64,000 nt of DNA from Methylovorus mays. Lineage in GTDB: Bacteria; Pseudomonadota; Gammaproteobacteria; Burkholderiales; Methylophilaceae. Both the position numbers and the translations under genes were made by a program. A model generated the notes under the pieces. It was given only the letters and a program-made list of their open reading frames with translations, was not told where the DNA came from and did not search any database. Positions 42,618 through 51,239 of this stretch are shown here, piece after piece. Position 1 is the first letter of the stretch. The number at the start of each line of letters is the position of its first letter. Location of the stretch: positions 434,001 through 498,000 of the forward strand of contig NZ_JAJAVG010000008.1 in assembly GCF_020531915.1 (NCBI RefSeq), written 5' to 3'.

Positions 42618-44489
42618 ATGAGCAAGATGAAATTGGCACTGGGCGCCGTGGTCGGCATGACCGTCGCCCTGCCCATGATGGCATTTGCTGCAGCCGATCA
42701 GGAAGCCGCAATGGCCAACCCTGCCAACTGGGCTGGCCCACGTGGTCAGTACAATGGCCAAGGCTACAGCACGCTGAACCAGATCAACAAATCCAACATC
42801 AAGAGCCTGAAATCGGCATGGACTTTCTCTACCGGTGTTAACCGTGGTCACGAAGGCTCCCCCTTGGTGATCAATGGCGTGATGTATGTGCACACTGCGT
42901 TCCCGAACAACGTTTACGCGCTGGACCTGAACGACGACCAGAAGATTCTCTGGACTTACTTCCCCAAGCAAGACCCCTCCGTACAAGCAGTGCTGTGCTG
43001 CGACAACGTCAGCCGCGGCCTGGGTTTTGGCGATGGCAAGATTTTCCTGCAACAGAATGACGGCATGCTGGTTGCCCTGGATGCCAAGACCGGTGCCAAG
43101 GTTTGGGATGTGAAGAACACCGACCCCAAGCTGGGCGCCAGCAACACCAACGCACCTCACGTATTCAAGGATAAAGTGCTGACCGGTTGCTCCGGCGGCG
43201 AGTTCGGCGTGCGCTGCTTCCTGGCTGCTTACAACCTGAAAGATGGTTCGCTGGCCTGGAAAGCTTACTCCACAGGTCCTGATAGCGAAGTGCTGATCGG
43301 CGAAGACTTCAACAAGGCTAACCCGCACTACAATGCGCTGTCTGTATACCAGGACGTGAACGGTGGTAACAAGGAAGGTGGCTCGTTCAAGGCACTGACC
43401 AAGGACCAGCTGAAGTACCCTGAAAAAGAACTGGGCACGCGCACCTGGCTGAAGCCACAAGCCACCAAGAATGGCTGGGAGCACGGCGGCGGTTCCGTAT
43501 GGGGCTGGTTCTCCTATGATCCCAAGCTGAATTACGTGTACTACGGCACGGGTAACCCATCTGTCTGGAACCCGGACGTACGTCCTGGTGACAACAAGTG
43601 GTCCATGACCCTGTTCGCACGTGACTTGAATACCGGTATCGCCAAGTGGGGTTATCAGATGACCCCTCACGACGAGTGGGACTATGACGGCATCAACGAA
43701 ATCGTCCTGTTCGACAAGGGCGACAAGAAGTACGCTTTCCACACAGACCGTAACGGTTTCAACTACACCCTGGACCGCACCAACGGTACTCTGCTGGTGG
43801 CTGAGAAGGCTCACCCCTTCATCAACTGGGCGACCAAGGTTGACCTGAAGTCCGGCGTGCCACAAAAAGATGCGCGTTACTCCACACACGAAGACTACAA
43901 CGCCAAGGGTATCTGCCCGGCCGCGCTGGGTGTCAAGGACCAACAGCCTATGGCTTACTCGCCACGCACTGGTCTGATGTACATCCCGTTGAACCACGTT
44001 TGCATGACCTACGAGCCCGTGGAATCCAAGTATGTGGCTGGCCAACCATGGGTGGGTGCAAGCCTGACCATGTTTGCTGGTCCAGATGGCGTAATGGGCG
44101 GTTTCGAAGCCTGGGATCCATTGAAGGGCAAGGCCGTCTGGTACAACAAGGAGAAGTTCTCCTCATGGGGCGGCGTACTGGCAACAGCTTCTGACCTCGT
44201 GTTCTACGGCACTCTGGAGCGTGACTTCAAGGCCGTGGATGCACAAACCGGCAAGTTGCTGTGGAAGTTCCAGGTTGGTTCTGGCGTGATCGGCAATGCC
44301 TTCACCTACAGCAACAAGGGCAAGCAATACGTTGGCGTACTGTCCGGTATCGGCGGTTGGGCTGGCGTTGCGATGAACCTGGGCCTGGATAACGACTCCG
44401 ACGCACTCGGTGCCGCAGGTGGTTACAAGGAACTGACCAAGTACAACGCGGCTCCTGGCGGCGGTGCACTGAACGTGTTCAGCCTGTAA
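42618..44489 (+). CDS. xoxF: Lanthanide-dependent methanol dehydrogenase XoxF
   Basis: Periplasmic PQQ enzyme oxidising methanol (and possibly formaldehyde). 623 residues; signal peptide about 1-24 (ends MMAFA). PQQ propeller with vicinal disulfide Cys127-Cys128 (VLCCDN). The catalytic Asp355 lies in DEWDYDG, and Asp357, two residues on, is the extra lanthanide ligand that calcium-type MxaF replaces with Ala. Repeated W-motifs such as GTVLWKFQ-like [11 protein letters not shown] are present. The start at 42618 is set by GGAG nine nt upstream, although that GGAG lies inside an earlier in-frame ATG (42603). No mxaG/J/I or xoxG/J cytochrome and binding-protein genes and no pqq genes are nearby, so it stands alone. 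An intrinsic terminator follows. Confidence 0.96.
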   Translation: MSKMKLALGAVVGMTVALPMMAFAAADQEAAMANPANWAGPRGQYNGQGYSTLNQINKSNIKSLKSAWTFSTGVNRGHEGSPLVINGVMYVHTAFPNNVYALDLNDDQKILWTYFPKQDPSVQAVLCCDNVSRGLGFGDGKIFLQQNDGMLVALDAKTGAKVWDVKNTDPKLGASNTNAPHVFKDKVLTGCSGGEFGVRCFLAAYNLKDGSLAWKAYSTGPDSEVLIGEDFNKANPHYNALSVYQDVNGGNKEGGSFKALTKDQLKYPEKELGTRTWLKPQATKNGWEHGGGSVWGWFSYDPKLNYVYYGTGNPSVWNPDVRPGDNKWSMTLFARDLNTGIAKWGYQMTPHDEWDYDGINEIVLFDKGDKKYAFHTDRNGFNYTLDRTNGTLLVAEKAHPFINWATKVDLKSGVPQKDARYSTHEDYNAKGICPAALGVKDQQPMAYSPRTGLMYIPLNHVCMTYEPVESKYVAGQPWVGASLTMFAGPDGVMGGFEAWDPLKGKAVWYNKEKFSSWGGVLATASDLVFYGTLERDFKAVDAQTGKLLWKFQVGSGVIGNAFTYSNKGKQYVGVLSGIGGWAGVAMNLGLDNDSDALGAAGGYKELTKYNAAPGGGALNVFSL

Positions 44490-44532
44490 TCAAGCTGCTG
44501 TTTTCAATCGCCTGGTAACGGGCATTGATAAT

Positions 44533-44566
44533 AAAAAACCCGCCTCACATCGAGGCGGGTTTTTTT
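44533..44566. terminator. Intrinsic terminator after xoxF
   Basis: 14-bp perfect arms AAAAAACCCGCCTC / GAGGCGGGTTTTTT, 5-nt loop, then further T. Works in both directions, serving xoxF and the convergent DUF2171 gene. Confidence 0.92.
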
Positions 44567-44600
44567 ATGACCAGAACCAATACAGCCAAAAGCCGTGGCT

Positions 44601-44834
44601 TCAGTTGGGTTGGGTCAGCCACTCTGAAACAGCGCGCTTTTCATCGCAAGAAAGTTTTACTTCAGCATTATCGGTAGAAGCCACCCAGTCCTTGGGAATG
44701 TAGTGATGTTGGCCCTGCTCATCCTTGGTGAGTTTGATGAGATTGGTCCCTTCCAGGCCATCGACGGTACCCACTTTGGTGTTCTGGGCGGAAAGCACCG
44801 GCATGCCGGGCAAAATAGCGTGAGAAACTGACAT
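44601..44834 (-). CDS. DUF2171 small protein
   Basis: 77 residues. MSVSHAILPGMPVLSAQNTKVGTVDGLEG, LIKLTKDEQGQHHYIPKDWV and EWLTQPN follow the DUF2171 pattern (PRC-barrel-like small domain). GGAGG stands 7 nt before the ATG at 44834. Genes of this type are common in stress and desiccation regions, but the function is unknown. The divergent neighbour is the exported Ser/Gly-rich protein. Confidence 0.82.
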   Translation of the reverse strand: MSVSHAILPGMPVLSAQNTKVGTVDGLEGTNLIKLTKDEQGQHHYIPKDWVASTDNAEVKLSCDEKRAVSEWLTQPN

Positions 44835-44955
44835 ATCAAAACCTCCATATCGTCTAAAAGTCATCTGGTGCGTAGTGCAGTTGCATGCGACATGCAAACC
44901 ATGGATTCACGATGACAGATCAGACGCGTGCTCAGCGAGAGAGTCACGTCCTATA

Positions 44956-45009
44956 GTGCTGTAGGACTTTATTAGCCGGTCATGTCCGATTTAGATTTTC
45001 CTACAGCAC
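44956..45009. promoter_or_regulatory. Divergent promoter region with 10-bp inverted repeat
   Basis: GTGCTGTAGG (44956-44965) and CCTACAGCAC (45000-45009) are perfect inverted copies 34 bp apart, midway between the divergent DUF2171 and 45109 genes. Read outward, each copy runs CCTACAGCAC followed by TATAGG (left) or AATAAG (right), 14 of 16 alike, so each half could be the -10 side of one of two divergent, co-regulated promoters. Confidence 0.4.
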
Positions 45010-45108
45010 AATAAGAAATACCTTGATGTTGCAGGTGGCGCTTAGCTTTCACGATACATCCTTGCACAGTCAATACATCCCATAACTCAAGACTTCAAGG
45101 AGATCATC

Positions 45109-45435
45109 ATGAAAATCAATATCTACGGAAAATACCTCGGCCTTGGCATTCTGCTCGCCTGCCTGCAAACGCCATTGGCCTTTGCCGGAGGCACCAACAG
45201 TGGCTCGAATACCAACGCCACCCCGGGCGACAACAGCACCTCCACATCAACCCCGGCCGACGGCAGTGGTAGCCAGCGCAAGGGCACCCACCAGCCAGAA
45301 AAAACACAAACACCCAAGCGTTCGGATGAACTGAATTCAAACCGCGCGGGGACAGGAACCGGCAATAATTCTGGCACTGGCAACAGCTCGTCCGGCAGCT
45401 CCAGTGGTTCAGGCAGCAGCTCTGGCTCGCATTAA
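45109..45435 (+). CDS. Exported Ser/Gly/Asn-rich low-complexity protein
   Basis: 108 residues. Signal peptide about 1-26 (GLGILLACLQTPLAFAGG), mature part almost entirely Ser, Gly, Thr, Asn and Pro with a short charged patch (QRKGTHQPEKTQTPKRSDELNSNR), tail of Ser-Gly repeats. AAGGAG sits 6 nt before the ATG. Likely disordered in the periplasm or outside the cell; function unknown. Confidence 0.75.
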   Translation: MKINIYGKYLGLGILLACLQTPLAFAGGTNSGSNTNATPGDNSTSTSTPADGSGSQRKGTHQPEKTQTPKRSDELNSNRAGTGTGNNSGTGNSSSGSSSGSGSSSGSH

Positions 45436-45514
45436 GCAAGCACTTGCCGCCTGCTGGTTATTCCTGGCGGGTGGCGGTCAACTATTCAGCCAATCTCATT
45501 TCAGGAGAATTCGT

Positions 45515-45706
45515 ATGGGTTTGTTCTACATAAGCGCGTGGGATAAATCCGCCCATCGTGACACCCCCATCTGGGAACATTCGCTGTCTGCCAAGGATAT
45601 CGATGAAGCATATCGCATCGGCAAAGCGCAATTTCAAACCGAACGGCCGGAGCTGGACCTGCGTCAGTTCCGATTCGAGGCCACCTGGGGTTCGGTTGAA
45701 AAATAA
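45515..45706 (+). CDS. Small hypothetical protein
   Basis: 63 residues, begins MGLFYISAWDKSAHRDTPIW and ends LRQFRFEATWGSVEK; acidic/aromatic, soluble, no known domain. Supported by AGGAG 7 nt before the ATG and a protein-like composition. Lies 79 bp after the Ser/Gly-rich gene, probably in the same transcript. Confidence 0.6.
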   Translation: MGLFYISAWDKSAHRDTPIWEHSLSAKDIDEAYRIGKAQFQTERPELDLRQFRFEATWGSVEK

Positions 45707-45736
45707 CAGCTGACACATGGGGATATAGAGGTCCCA

Positions 45737-45953
45737 TCAGGCATCGATATATCCCCATTTGCGCAACAAGTTCAGTTCTCCATTCTCCAGGCGCTGGCCT
45801 ATATCGTTGCGGTAGCGCAGATTAGGCACAATCACCTTGCCCGCCAGCACATAGGCACGCGCTGGTTTGTTCCACTGTCAGAACCGTGCCAGTAGCCACA
45901 CGGCTGTACATGCCAGGGAGGTCACAGTATTCACCTATCGCCAATGTGCGCAT
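45737..45953 (-). pseudogene. Small gene broken by a frameshift
   Basis: Reading from ATG 45953, the frame gives MRTLAIGEYCDLPGMYSRVA and continues to TVEQ near 45867, then runs into nonsense and a stop. One base off, from about 45868, an equally protein-like frame continues as KPARAYVLAGKVIVPNLRYR, then NDIGQRLENGELNLLRKWGYIDA, ending at TGA 45737. Joined, they make a coherent protein of about 72 residues; one extra base in the GAACAAACC stretch explains it. It begins 5 bp after the stop of the methyltransferase gene, same strand. Family not recognised. Confidence 0.65.
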
Positions 45954-45958
45954 GGCGG

Positions 45959-46954
45959 CTATGGCTCGCGCTTCAGGGTGAGCACCACGGCCGCAATGCG
46001 GTCCGCGATGTCATAGGGTGGCAGGTCCAGCTCCTCCCCAAAAATATCGGGGTCAATTTCATCGTAATGCCAGGAAAAACCAGATCGGTTTTGCAGACGC
46101 GCCTGCACGTCAGCAAAAAAAGGATCAGCTCCCTCCACCATGGCAACGCCGGTATACAGCAACAGCACACCACCCGGCGCCAGGCGCGCCATGGCAGCAT
46201 CGACCATGCTCAGCGAAAGCTCGGCACCCAGCGCCCCTCCACCATGGCGGTAACTGCGCTGAGCGGCATCGACCAGATACGGCGGATTGGCAATAATGAG
46301 ATCAAACTCACCAGGCACATCCTGCAATAAATCACTGTGCAGCATCTGCACCCGCTCGCAGCCATTGGCTGCGGCATTCACCCGTGCCAGCGCCAGCGCA
46401 TGCGGGTTGATATCCACCCCCAATACCTCGGCATTCGGGAACAAACCGGCCAGCGCAATCGCCCCGACGCCGCTCCCTGTTCCGATGTCCACTGCTCGCC
46501 TGACCATCGGCTGCTGGGTCCTGGCATATTGTTGTACGGCCCGGATAAAGCGGTAAGTATCCGGACCAAAAAATACCGACGACGCCTCCAGCGTGGGATA
46601 AGCCGAATGCAGGAAGAGCTGCCCGTTCAGGGACGCCACCCGTACCTTGCTGCGCCAGCCCATTTCCACGGGTTGCAGCACATCGCCAGCTTCCATCAGG
46701 CCAAATAACGGCTCACCGGCCACATCCGCATGAAAGGGCCGCCCCCAGCCCACGATGTCGCGTACCGTTTTAGCCCAGGCCTGGGCATCTCGCTTGTAAA
46801 TGCGCGAATGGCTCAAGGGAGTAATCGCCACATGCTGGTAATTCACGCCTCGTAGATAAACAAGCAAATCCCGCAACGCGGTCGCTTGCTCGGAAGACAT
46901 GATCTGTTCGGAGTTGACGGGCTCTGGCTGGTTCGCGGGTTCATCGGGGTTCAA
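45959..46954 (-). CDS. HemK-like SAM-dependent methyltransferase
   Basis: 331 residues (TTG start; an ATG at 46900 would give 313). N-terminal helical part, then the methyltransferase core at about 145-290: motif I AVDIGTGSGVGAIALAG, VLGVDINPHALALARVNA, DLIIANPPYLVD (NPPY for amide or exocyclic amine methylation), and APGGVLLLYTG. It resembles PrmB/PrmC/RsmC-type enzymes but the substrate cannot be told. The C-terminus has DPDIFGEELDLPPYD, an acidic extension. The frameshifted small gene follows directly. Confidence 0.82.
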   Translation of the reverse strand: MNPDEPANQPEPVNSEQIMSSEQATALRDLLVYLRGVNYQHVAITPLSHSRIYKRDAQAWAKTVRDIVGWGRPFHADVAGEPLFGLMEAGDVLQPVEMGWRSKVRVASLNGQLFLHSAYPTLEASSVFFGPDTYRFIRAVQQYARTQQPMVRRAVDIGTGSGVGAIALAGLFPNAEVLGVDINPHALALARVNAAANGCERVQMLHSDLLQDVPGEFDLIIANPPYLVDAAQRSYRHGGGALGAELSLSMVDAAMARLAPGGVLLLYTGVAMVEGADPFFADVQARLQNRSGFSWHYDEIDPDIFGEELDLPPYDIADRIAAVVLTLKREP

Positions 46955-47159
46955 AGCTGGCCTCTGGTTTCAATGGGATGATCAAACAGCGTCCTGGCAC
47001 CTCTTTTGGAGCTGGAGGCGCCGACCTATTCATGGCTCAGCTTAACAAAAGCCACTGGCACCGTCTGTAAGCCGCGTCTTACAGCAATCTCGGAGCCGGG
47101 CGGATAAGCAGAAGAGGCGACTCCGCCCATACTTTTCGCATTAAGAAGAAGGAACCAAC

Positions 47160-48608
47160 ATGCCCGGAGACCCAAGAATATTTGACGAGGAAGCTGTCAC
47201 GCCGCCTGCGCCTGCCAAGGCGCCCCTCGCCATTAAAACGCTGTACTTTGATTTGCTTAATCCCGACCTGTCGGCAGAGCGACATGTGGACTCTTCACAC
47301 CAGGCTAATGCCTTTCTGACTCAGCAACTGGCGCAGATAGATGCGTCGTCCATGGAATCAGACCCCGAATTAATCGAAGCCCTGTTGGCAGACTCGCCCC
47401 ATGCCCTGCAGGCGTGGATACAGCGCAATGCGCAGGCCACAGGTCGGGAGTATCAGGAATACCTGGAAGGCCGCAAACGCGGCGAGCCCCGTCGCTATTT
47501 TTCATGTAAGTCGCATGCACTGAATTTTCTGTTGCAGGTGGCCCCCACCAAGATGGTGGACGGTGCCTGGCTTTATGGCCTCACACGGCAGTGGGATGAT
47601 CCGCGTTATGCCTCCCTGATCAAGACCTATCTGGAAGAGCTGGGCGAAGGCCGCAGCGACAAGAACCATGTCGTGCTATATCAGCAGCTATTGCGCCGCT
47701 ATGACCTCGATACCGAGTGGCATGCCCTGGATGACAGCCATTTTGTGCAAGGACTCACGCAGCTGGCGCTGGGCCATCATGCAGAAAGCTATCTGCCCGA
47801 AGTCATCGGCTTCAACCTGGCCTATGAGCAATTGCCGCTCCATCTGCTCATCACCACGCACGAGCTGGAAGAGCTCAACATCGACCCCTATTACTTCATG
47901 CTGCATGTCACGGTGGATAACGCCATGACAGGCCACGCCATGCGTGCCGCCTGGGCGGTATTTGAAGCCTTACCCAGACGCCAGCAACGCCAGGCATTCA
48001 TGATGCGCATGTTGCGCGGCATGGCGCTTAACTCGGTGGGGCTGGCAACCCCTACGCTCATCCAGCAGTTTGATGCCGAAACCGAAATCACCGCTGTGTT
48101 TCTCAAAAAAGCCTCGGTGGGGAAATTCATGCACGCCAATCAGTGCAAACTCGGCGCTTACAGCATCAATGAATGGCTGTCTGATCCGCAAAAAATCCCC
48201 CAACTGCTGAATGCGCTGGTAGACGCCGGCTGGATGACGCGACACCAGGACCCTGCGCAATCGCGCTTCTGGAAATTGATGGAAGGGGAACATGCCAGCA
48301 TGTTCGGGGTATTCACCCCCTATGAAAAACAGCTGATGTATGACTGGATGGCTGGAGAGGTGCTGGATACGCTGCCGCGCCAAGCCAGACTTGGCGAGCA
48401 CTGGCGCAAGAGAGGCATGGCGGAAAGCAGCCAACGTCCGGCAGATACCTCCTATGCCACCTTGCAGTCGCTGATAGAGCCTGCCTTGCTGACCCAACCG
48501 AGCCGCCAGATGCACAACATGGCGAAATGGCTGGCTCCGGGACAACACCACACGTCTGCCGGGCTCGCCGCCACGCGCCTTTACATGCAGCAAACGGGCC
48601 TGAATTAA
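47160..48608 (+). CDS. Haem-oxygenase-like iron-containing redox protein
   Basis: 482 residues, soluble. The central part matches the haem-oxygenase-like diiron superfamily: YLEELGEGRSDKNHVVLYQQLL, TTHELEELNIDPYYFMLHVTVDN, DNAMTGHAM; the Glu/His/Asp-xxx-His pattern could bind two irons. The roughly 150-residue C-terminal region (KFMHANQCKLGAYSINEWL and on) is not typical of the short members. GAAGGA lies 7 nt before the ATG. Members act in N-oxygenation, fatty-acid decarboxylation and other chemistry, so no substrate is proposed. No biosynthetic partner is adjacent. Confidence 0.75.
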   Translation: MPGDPRIFDEEAVTPPAPAKAPLAIKTLYFDLLNPDLSAERHVDSSHQANAFLTQQLAQIDASSMESDPELIEALLADSPHALQAWIQRNAQATGREYQEYLEGRKRGEPRRYFSCKSHALNFLLQVAPTKMVDGAWLYGLTRQWDDPRYASLIKTYLEELGEGRSDKNHVVLYQQLLRRYDLDTEWHALDDSHFVQGLTQLALGHHAESYLPEVIGFNLAYEQLPLHLLITTHELEELNIDPYYFMLHVTVDNAMTGHAMRAAWAVFEALPRRQQRQAFMMRMLRGMALNSVGLATPTLIQQFDAETEITAVFLKKASVGKFMHANQCKLGAYSINEWLSDPQKIPQLLNALVDAGWMTRHQDPAQSRFWKLMEGEHASMFGVFTPYEKQLMYDWMAGEVLDTLPRQARLGEHWRKRGMAESSQRPADTSYATLQSLIEPALLTQPSRQMHNMAKWLAPGQHHTSAGLAATRLYMQQTGLN

Positions 48609-48995
48609 GCCAATAAACCAAGGTTCGTTTACATGTGCATGGCACAGTCCCGTTCTGCCAATCCACATGATTCAAGACATTTCTGCTGATCGTTATGTAT
48701 GGCAGGCGCCATGTTCCAGATGCCGCAATTGATTCATTCATCAAATGCGGCTTTCTTTCCGTGGGCCAAGCCTGCGCGTCCATAAAAACCGCCTCAAACT
48801 ATCCTTACAGACGTTTCCAATTTTCTCCTACAGCCCTTCCCAGCCCCAGCCTTTAGGCTACAAGTGCAAGCCCTGCGGCCTGAGTCAGGCGATGAATACC
48901 ACACTTAACCTGAGGTGATGTACCCCTCCAGTTAAGGCATTCGACCTGACACATCCAGCCCAATTACTCCAGCCCCTTTGCATGAAGCGTCCGTC
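48609..48995. other. Region upstream of glgE, no gene seen
   Basis: About 390 bp with no supported gene. CTTACAG (48804-48810) and CCTACAG (48827-48833) occur 23 bp apart as direct copies, similar to half-sites at 44956-45009, but a 7-mer this degenerate is expected several times by chance. The promoter of the trehalose/glucan block should be here. Confidence 0.4.
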
Positions 48996-51239
48996 ATGTC
49001 CCTCTCTCAGCAGAGCCATGGCAGGGGAAAAGGCGGCTTGCTGATTGCCCCTCATTTTTCAACAGGATCTCAGCCTGGGAAAGCATTGCAGATGATGTTA
49101 CCGGAAGACCTAGATCACACACCCGACCCCTTGCAGCAAAGCAAGGAAGCGGCAGTACTGGAATATCGGTTTGCGATATTGCATCGCTCCCGCATTGCCA
49201 TTGAAAACGTCACCCCGTGCGTGGATAACGGGCGTTTTGCCGTCAAGCGCAAAGAGCAAGAAGCCGTGGTAGTGAGTGCTGACGTGTTCATGGATACCCA
49301 TGACCTGTTGCGCGTGTGCCTGGCCTGGCATAGCGGAGAAGACGGACGGGTGCATTACATCGCCATGCAAAGCCTGGGAAATGATCGCTGGCAGGCCAGT
49401 TTTGTACCGCCAGACATTGGCTGCCACTATTTTTTCGTTGAAGCCTGGCACGACGAATTTGGTACCTATGTATCCCATCTGCGCAAAAAAGCGCAAGCAC
49501 GGCTGCCAGTGGAACTCGAAATCGAAGAAGGCCGCCTGCTCATTGCCAAATACCTCGCCAATTCGAATGGCGGGCCTGCCGACCAGCAGGATGCGCTGCA
49601 TGCCAAGGAGTTTCTTGCGCGGCTGGTCTGCGCACTGGAAGCGCCAGAAATCACGGCTGCCTGCACCATGCAAGGTGAGCTGCAGCAGCTGGATACCAGC
49701 GACCTCTCTACCTATTCCGGGCGCGATCAGGTCAAGCTCAGTCTGCTGCTGTCCGGCGATGTCGCATACATGATGGATGCGCTGGACCCCAGGAACTTCA
49801 TGGCGCGCAGCATCAAATTCCCCCTCATGGTGGAGCGCAACGCCGCCGCCTTTGCCAGCTGGTATGAAATGTTCCCGCGTTCGCAAAGCGGGGATACCGA
49901 GCGCCATGGCACCCTCAAGGATGTCGTCGCCCGTCTGCCGGCCATCCGCGACATGGGCTTCGATGTGCTGTATTTCCCGCCGATACATCCAATAGGGCTC
50001 ACTCATCGAAAAGGCCGCAACAATGCACTGGTCGCCCAGGCCAATGATCCCGGAAGTCCATATGCCATTGGGTCGCATGAAGGTGGGCATGATGCCTTGC
50101 ATCCGCAACTTGGCACCTGGGAAGACTGGGATCACCTGCTGGAACAGACACGCCTGCATGGCATGGAAATCGCGCTGGATTTTGCCATCCAATGCTCCCC
50201 CGACCACCCGTGGATATCGCAACACCCGGAATGGTTTGACTGGCGGCCGGACGGCTCGCTACGCCACGCCGAAAATCCGCCCAAGAAATACGAAGATATT
50301 GTGAATGTGGCGTTTTATGCGTCCGAAGCTATCCCGCATCTGTGGCGGGCCTTGCGCAATATCCTGCTGCATTGGATCGCCAAGGGCGTGAAGATATTCC
50401 GCGTGGACAATCCACATACCAAGCCACTGCCCTTCTGGGAATGGTTGCTGCGTACCGTGCGTGAACAGCACCCCGATGTCGTGTTTCTGTCCGAAGCCTT
50501 CACCACGCCCAAAATGAAGTATCGGCTGGCGAAAACCGGCTTCAGCCAATCCTATACCTACTTCACCTGGCGTAACGACAAACAAGGCTTGACCGATTAT
50601 CTGCAGGAAATGGCGCAGGGCGAAATTGCCGATTTCTTCCGACCCAATTTCTTTGTCAACACACCGGATATCAATCCGGTCTTCCTGCAGGAATCCGGCC
50701 GGCCAGGCTTTCTGATCCGCGCCGCACTCGCCGCCACCCTGTCAGGCTTGTGGGGGATTTCGTCCGGCTTTGAACTATGCGAAGCCGATGCCGTGCCCGA
50801 CAGCGAGGAATTCAACCATTCGGAAAAGTATGAAATCCGCGCCTGGGACTGGCAACGCCCGGGCAATATCGTGGCCGAGATCAGTCGACTCAACCAGATT
50901 CGCCGCGAAAACCCGCAACTGCAAACACACCTTGGGGTGCGTTTTCACCCCAGCAGCAATGATCAGGTGCTGTTTTTCTCCAAGACCGGTCAGCGCGACG
51001 TCACCCGCCCCAGCGCAACGGTAGTGCTGGTCGCCATCAATCTGGACCCGCACGCCACCCAAAGCGCCACGCTACAGATACCGCTTTACCTGCTGGGCCT
51101 GGTGGACGACGCCGATGTGGACGTGCTGGACCTGTGGGAAAACCAGCCCACCCGCTGGCAGGGCAAATTCCAGACCATCACCCTGGACCCTGCTGATCGC
51201 CCCTTTGCCATTTGGCGTATGGACGCCGGGAACCGATAA
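48996..51239 (+). CDS. glgE: Maltosyltransferase GlgE (maltose-1-phosphate : alpha-1,4-glucan)
   Basis: GH13_3 enzyme that extends alpha-1,4-glucan with maltosyl units from maltose-1-phosphate. About 747 residues. N-terminal beta-sandwich (about 60-180), helical insert (180-270), then the barrel: IKFPLMVERNAAAFASWYEMFPRS, YFPPIHPIGLTHRKGRNN, KYEDIVNVAF, nucleophile Asp in FRVDNPHTKPLPFWEW, acid Glu in FLSEAFTTPKM, and YFTWRNDK. The N-terminal 30-35 residues are low-complexity; ATG 48996 is used, though MMLPEDLD (49092) is possible. The next gene starts on the base after its stop codon. Confidence 0.94.
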   Translation: MSLSQQSHGRGKGGLLIAPHFSTGSQPGKALQMMLPEDLDHTPDPLQQSKEAAVLEYRFAILHRSRIAIENVTPCVDNGRFAVKRKEQEAVVVSADVFMDTHDLLRVCLAWHSGEDGRVHYIAMQSLGNDRWQASFVPPDIGCHYFFVEAWHDEFGTYVSHLRKKAQARLPVELEIEEGRLLIAKYLANSNGGPADQQDALHAKEFLARLVCALEAPEITAACTMQGELQQLDTSDLSTYSGRDQVKLSLLLSGDVAYMMDALDPRNFMARSIKFPLMVERNAAAFASWYEMFPRSQSGDTERHGTLKDVVARLPAIRDMGFDVLYFPPIHPIGLTHRKGRNNALVAQANDPGSPYAIGSHEGGHDALHPQLGTWEDWDHLLEQTRLHGMEIALDFAIQCSPDHPWISQHPEWFDWRPDGSLRHAENPPKKYEDIVNVAFYASEAIPHLWRALRNILLHWIAKGVKIFRVDNPHTKPLPFWEWLLRTVREQHPDVVFLSEAFTTPKMKYRLAKTGFSQSYTYFTWRNDKQGLTDYLQEMAQGEIADFFRPNFFVNTPDINPVFLQESGRPGFLIRAALAATLSGLWGISSGFELCEADAVPDSEEFNHSEKYEIRAWDWQRPGNIVAEISRLNQIRRENPQLQTHLGVRFHPSSNDQVLFFSKTGQRDVTRPSATVVLVAINLDPHATQSATLQIPLYLLGLVDDADVDVLDLWENQPTRWQGKFQTITLDPADRPFAIWRMDAGNR

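Noticed and set aside
42612-44045. 477-codon minus-strand frame opposite xoxF
   Set aside because: xoxF on the plus strand is unambiguous, with signal peptide and catalytic residues.
48804-48833. C(C/T)TACAG copies as a stress regulon motif (also CTGTAAG-N6-CTTACAG near 47064)
   Set aside because: A degenerate 7-mer is expected roughly 15 times on both strands of 64 kb, so shared regulation cannot be claimed without a genome-wide test.
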